Positions 6,235-6,356 of a stretch of DNA of 6,356 bases are shown piece after piece. Origin of the DNA: Anaerolineales bacterium Chloro_02 (lineage in GTDB: Bacteria > Chloroflexota > Anaerolineae > Anaerolineales > Anaerolineaceae); NCBI GenBank assembly GCA_001603765.1, contig LUZV01000086.1:1-6356 (forward strand), written 5' to 3'. The position numbers and the translations under genes were made by a program. The first letter of the stretch is position 1, and each line of letters begins with the position of its first letter. The notes below the pieces were generated by a model. It worked only from the letters and a program-made list of their open reading frames with translations, was not told where the DNA came from and did not search any database.

Positions 6235-6356
6235 ATGAATGCTCAACAGGCTTGGCAGGCAACAATTGGACAATTGCAGATGGAACTTTCGAAGGCGTCA
6301 TTTGATACCTGGGTTAAGAATACTCAACTGATCTCCTACGAGGAAGAAACCGGAAC
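6235..6356 (+). CDS. dnaA: Chromosomal replication initiator DnaA, N-terminal fragment cut by the window end
   Basis: Only the first 40 codons are present. They begin MNAQQAWQATIGQLQMELSK and continue with SFDTWVKNTQLIS. This is the domain I signature of DnaA: a Trp near residue 7, a helix with spaced Leu, then Ser-x-x-x-Phe-x-x-Trp and a short strand. Domain I mediates DnaA self-association and helicase loading. The AAA+ domain and the DNA-binding domain IV lie beyond the window, so completeness cannot be judged. The start is supported by AGGGAG 8 nt upstream. It is separated from the oxidoreductase by 439 bp and so is very likely transcribed from its own promoter in that gap, though no convincing -35/-10 pair stands out. 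Confidence 0.9.
   Translation, partial: MNAQQAWQATIGQLQMELSKASFDTWVKNTQLISYEEETG

Noticed and set aside
1..6356. Searched for CRISPR arrays, insertion sequences, tRNAs and riboswitches.
   Set aside because: No regularly spaced repeats, transposase motifs, terminal inverted repeats, cloverleaf sequence or known aptamer core could be seen. The gene gaps are too short, except 5796-6234, which is described separately.

Overview
The window looks like bacterial chromosome, probably from the Chloroflexota (Anaerolineae-like). This placement is an inference. It rests on a bacterial dnaA start lying near a class II HMG-CoA reductase, an archaeal-type HMG-CoA synthase and an archaeal-type (SCP2-like) thiolase homologue, a mevalonate gene set known from Chloroflexota and archaea. 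No rRNA or complete marker gene is present to confirm it.

Layout: all genes are on the + strand. (1) Positions 1-3341 hold a tight mevalonate-entry operon. It consists of the C-terminal ~85% of HMG-CoA reductase (cut by the window edge), HMG-CoA synthase (14-nt overlap) and a thiolase-superfamily protein (1-nt gap). (2) Positions 3407-5795 hold a two-gene unit: a polytopic membrane protein of the lysylphosphatidylglycerol synthase TM/flippase-like (UPF0104) family, then an FAD-dependent amine-oxidase/protoporphyrinogen-oxidase-like enzyme. A good extended -10 sits so close to the first start codon that the transcript may be leaderless. (3) Positions 5796-6234 are a 439-bp non-coding, AT-richer region (about 41% GC by hand count over 5821-6180). 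It has a perfect 26-bp palindrome, a cluster of nine GANTC sites, one near-consensus DnaA box and small hairpins. (4) From 6235 the first 40 codons of dnaA run off the window.

How the genes work together: the reductase and synthase keep all their catalytic residues and would make mevalonate from acetoacetyl-CoA, acetyl-CoA and NAD(P)H for isoprenoid lipids. The thiolase homologue aligns well with archaeal acetoacetyl-CoA thiolases, which form a complex with this type of HMG-CoA synthase. However, its nucleophilic Cys is Glu and both usual His positions are lost (Ser and Phe). It therefore looks like a non-thiolase partner or scaffold of the synthase. No DUF35 bridging-protein gene follows, although that gene usually accompanies the pair in archaea. 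This is the strongest candidate for something new here; the second is the palindrome/GANTC region upstream of dnaA.
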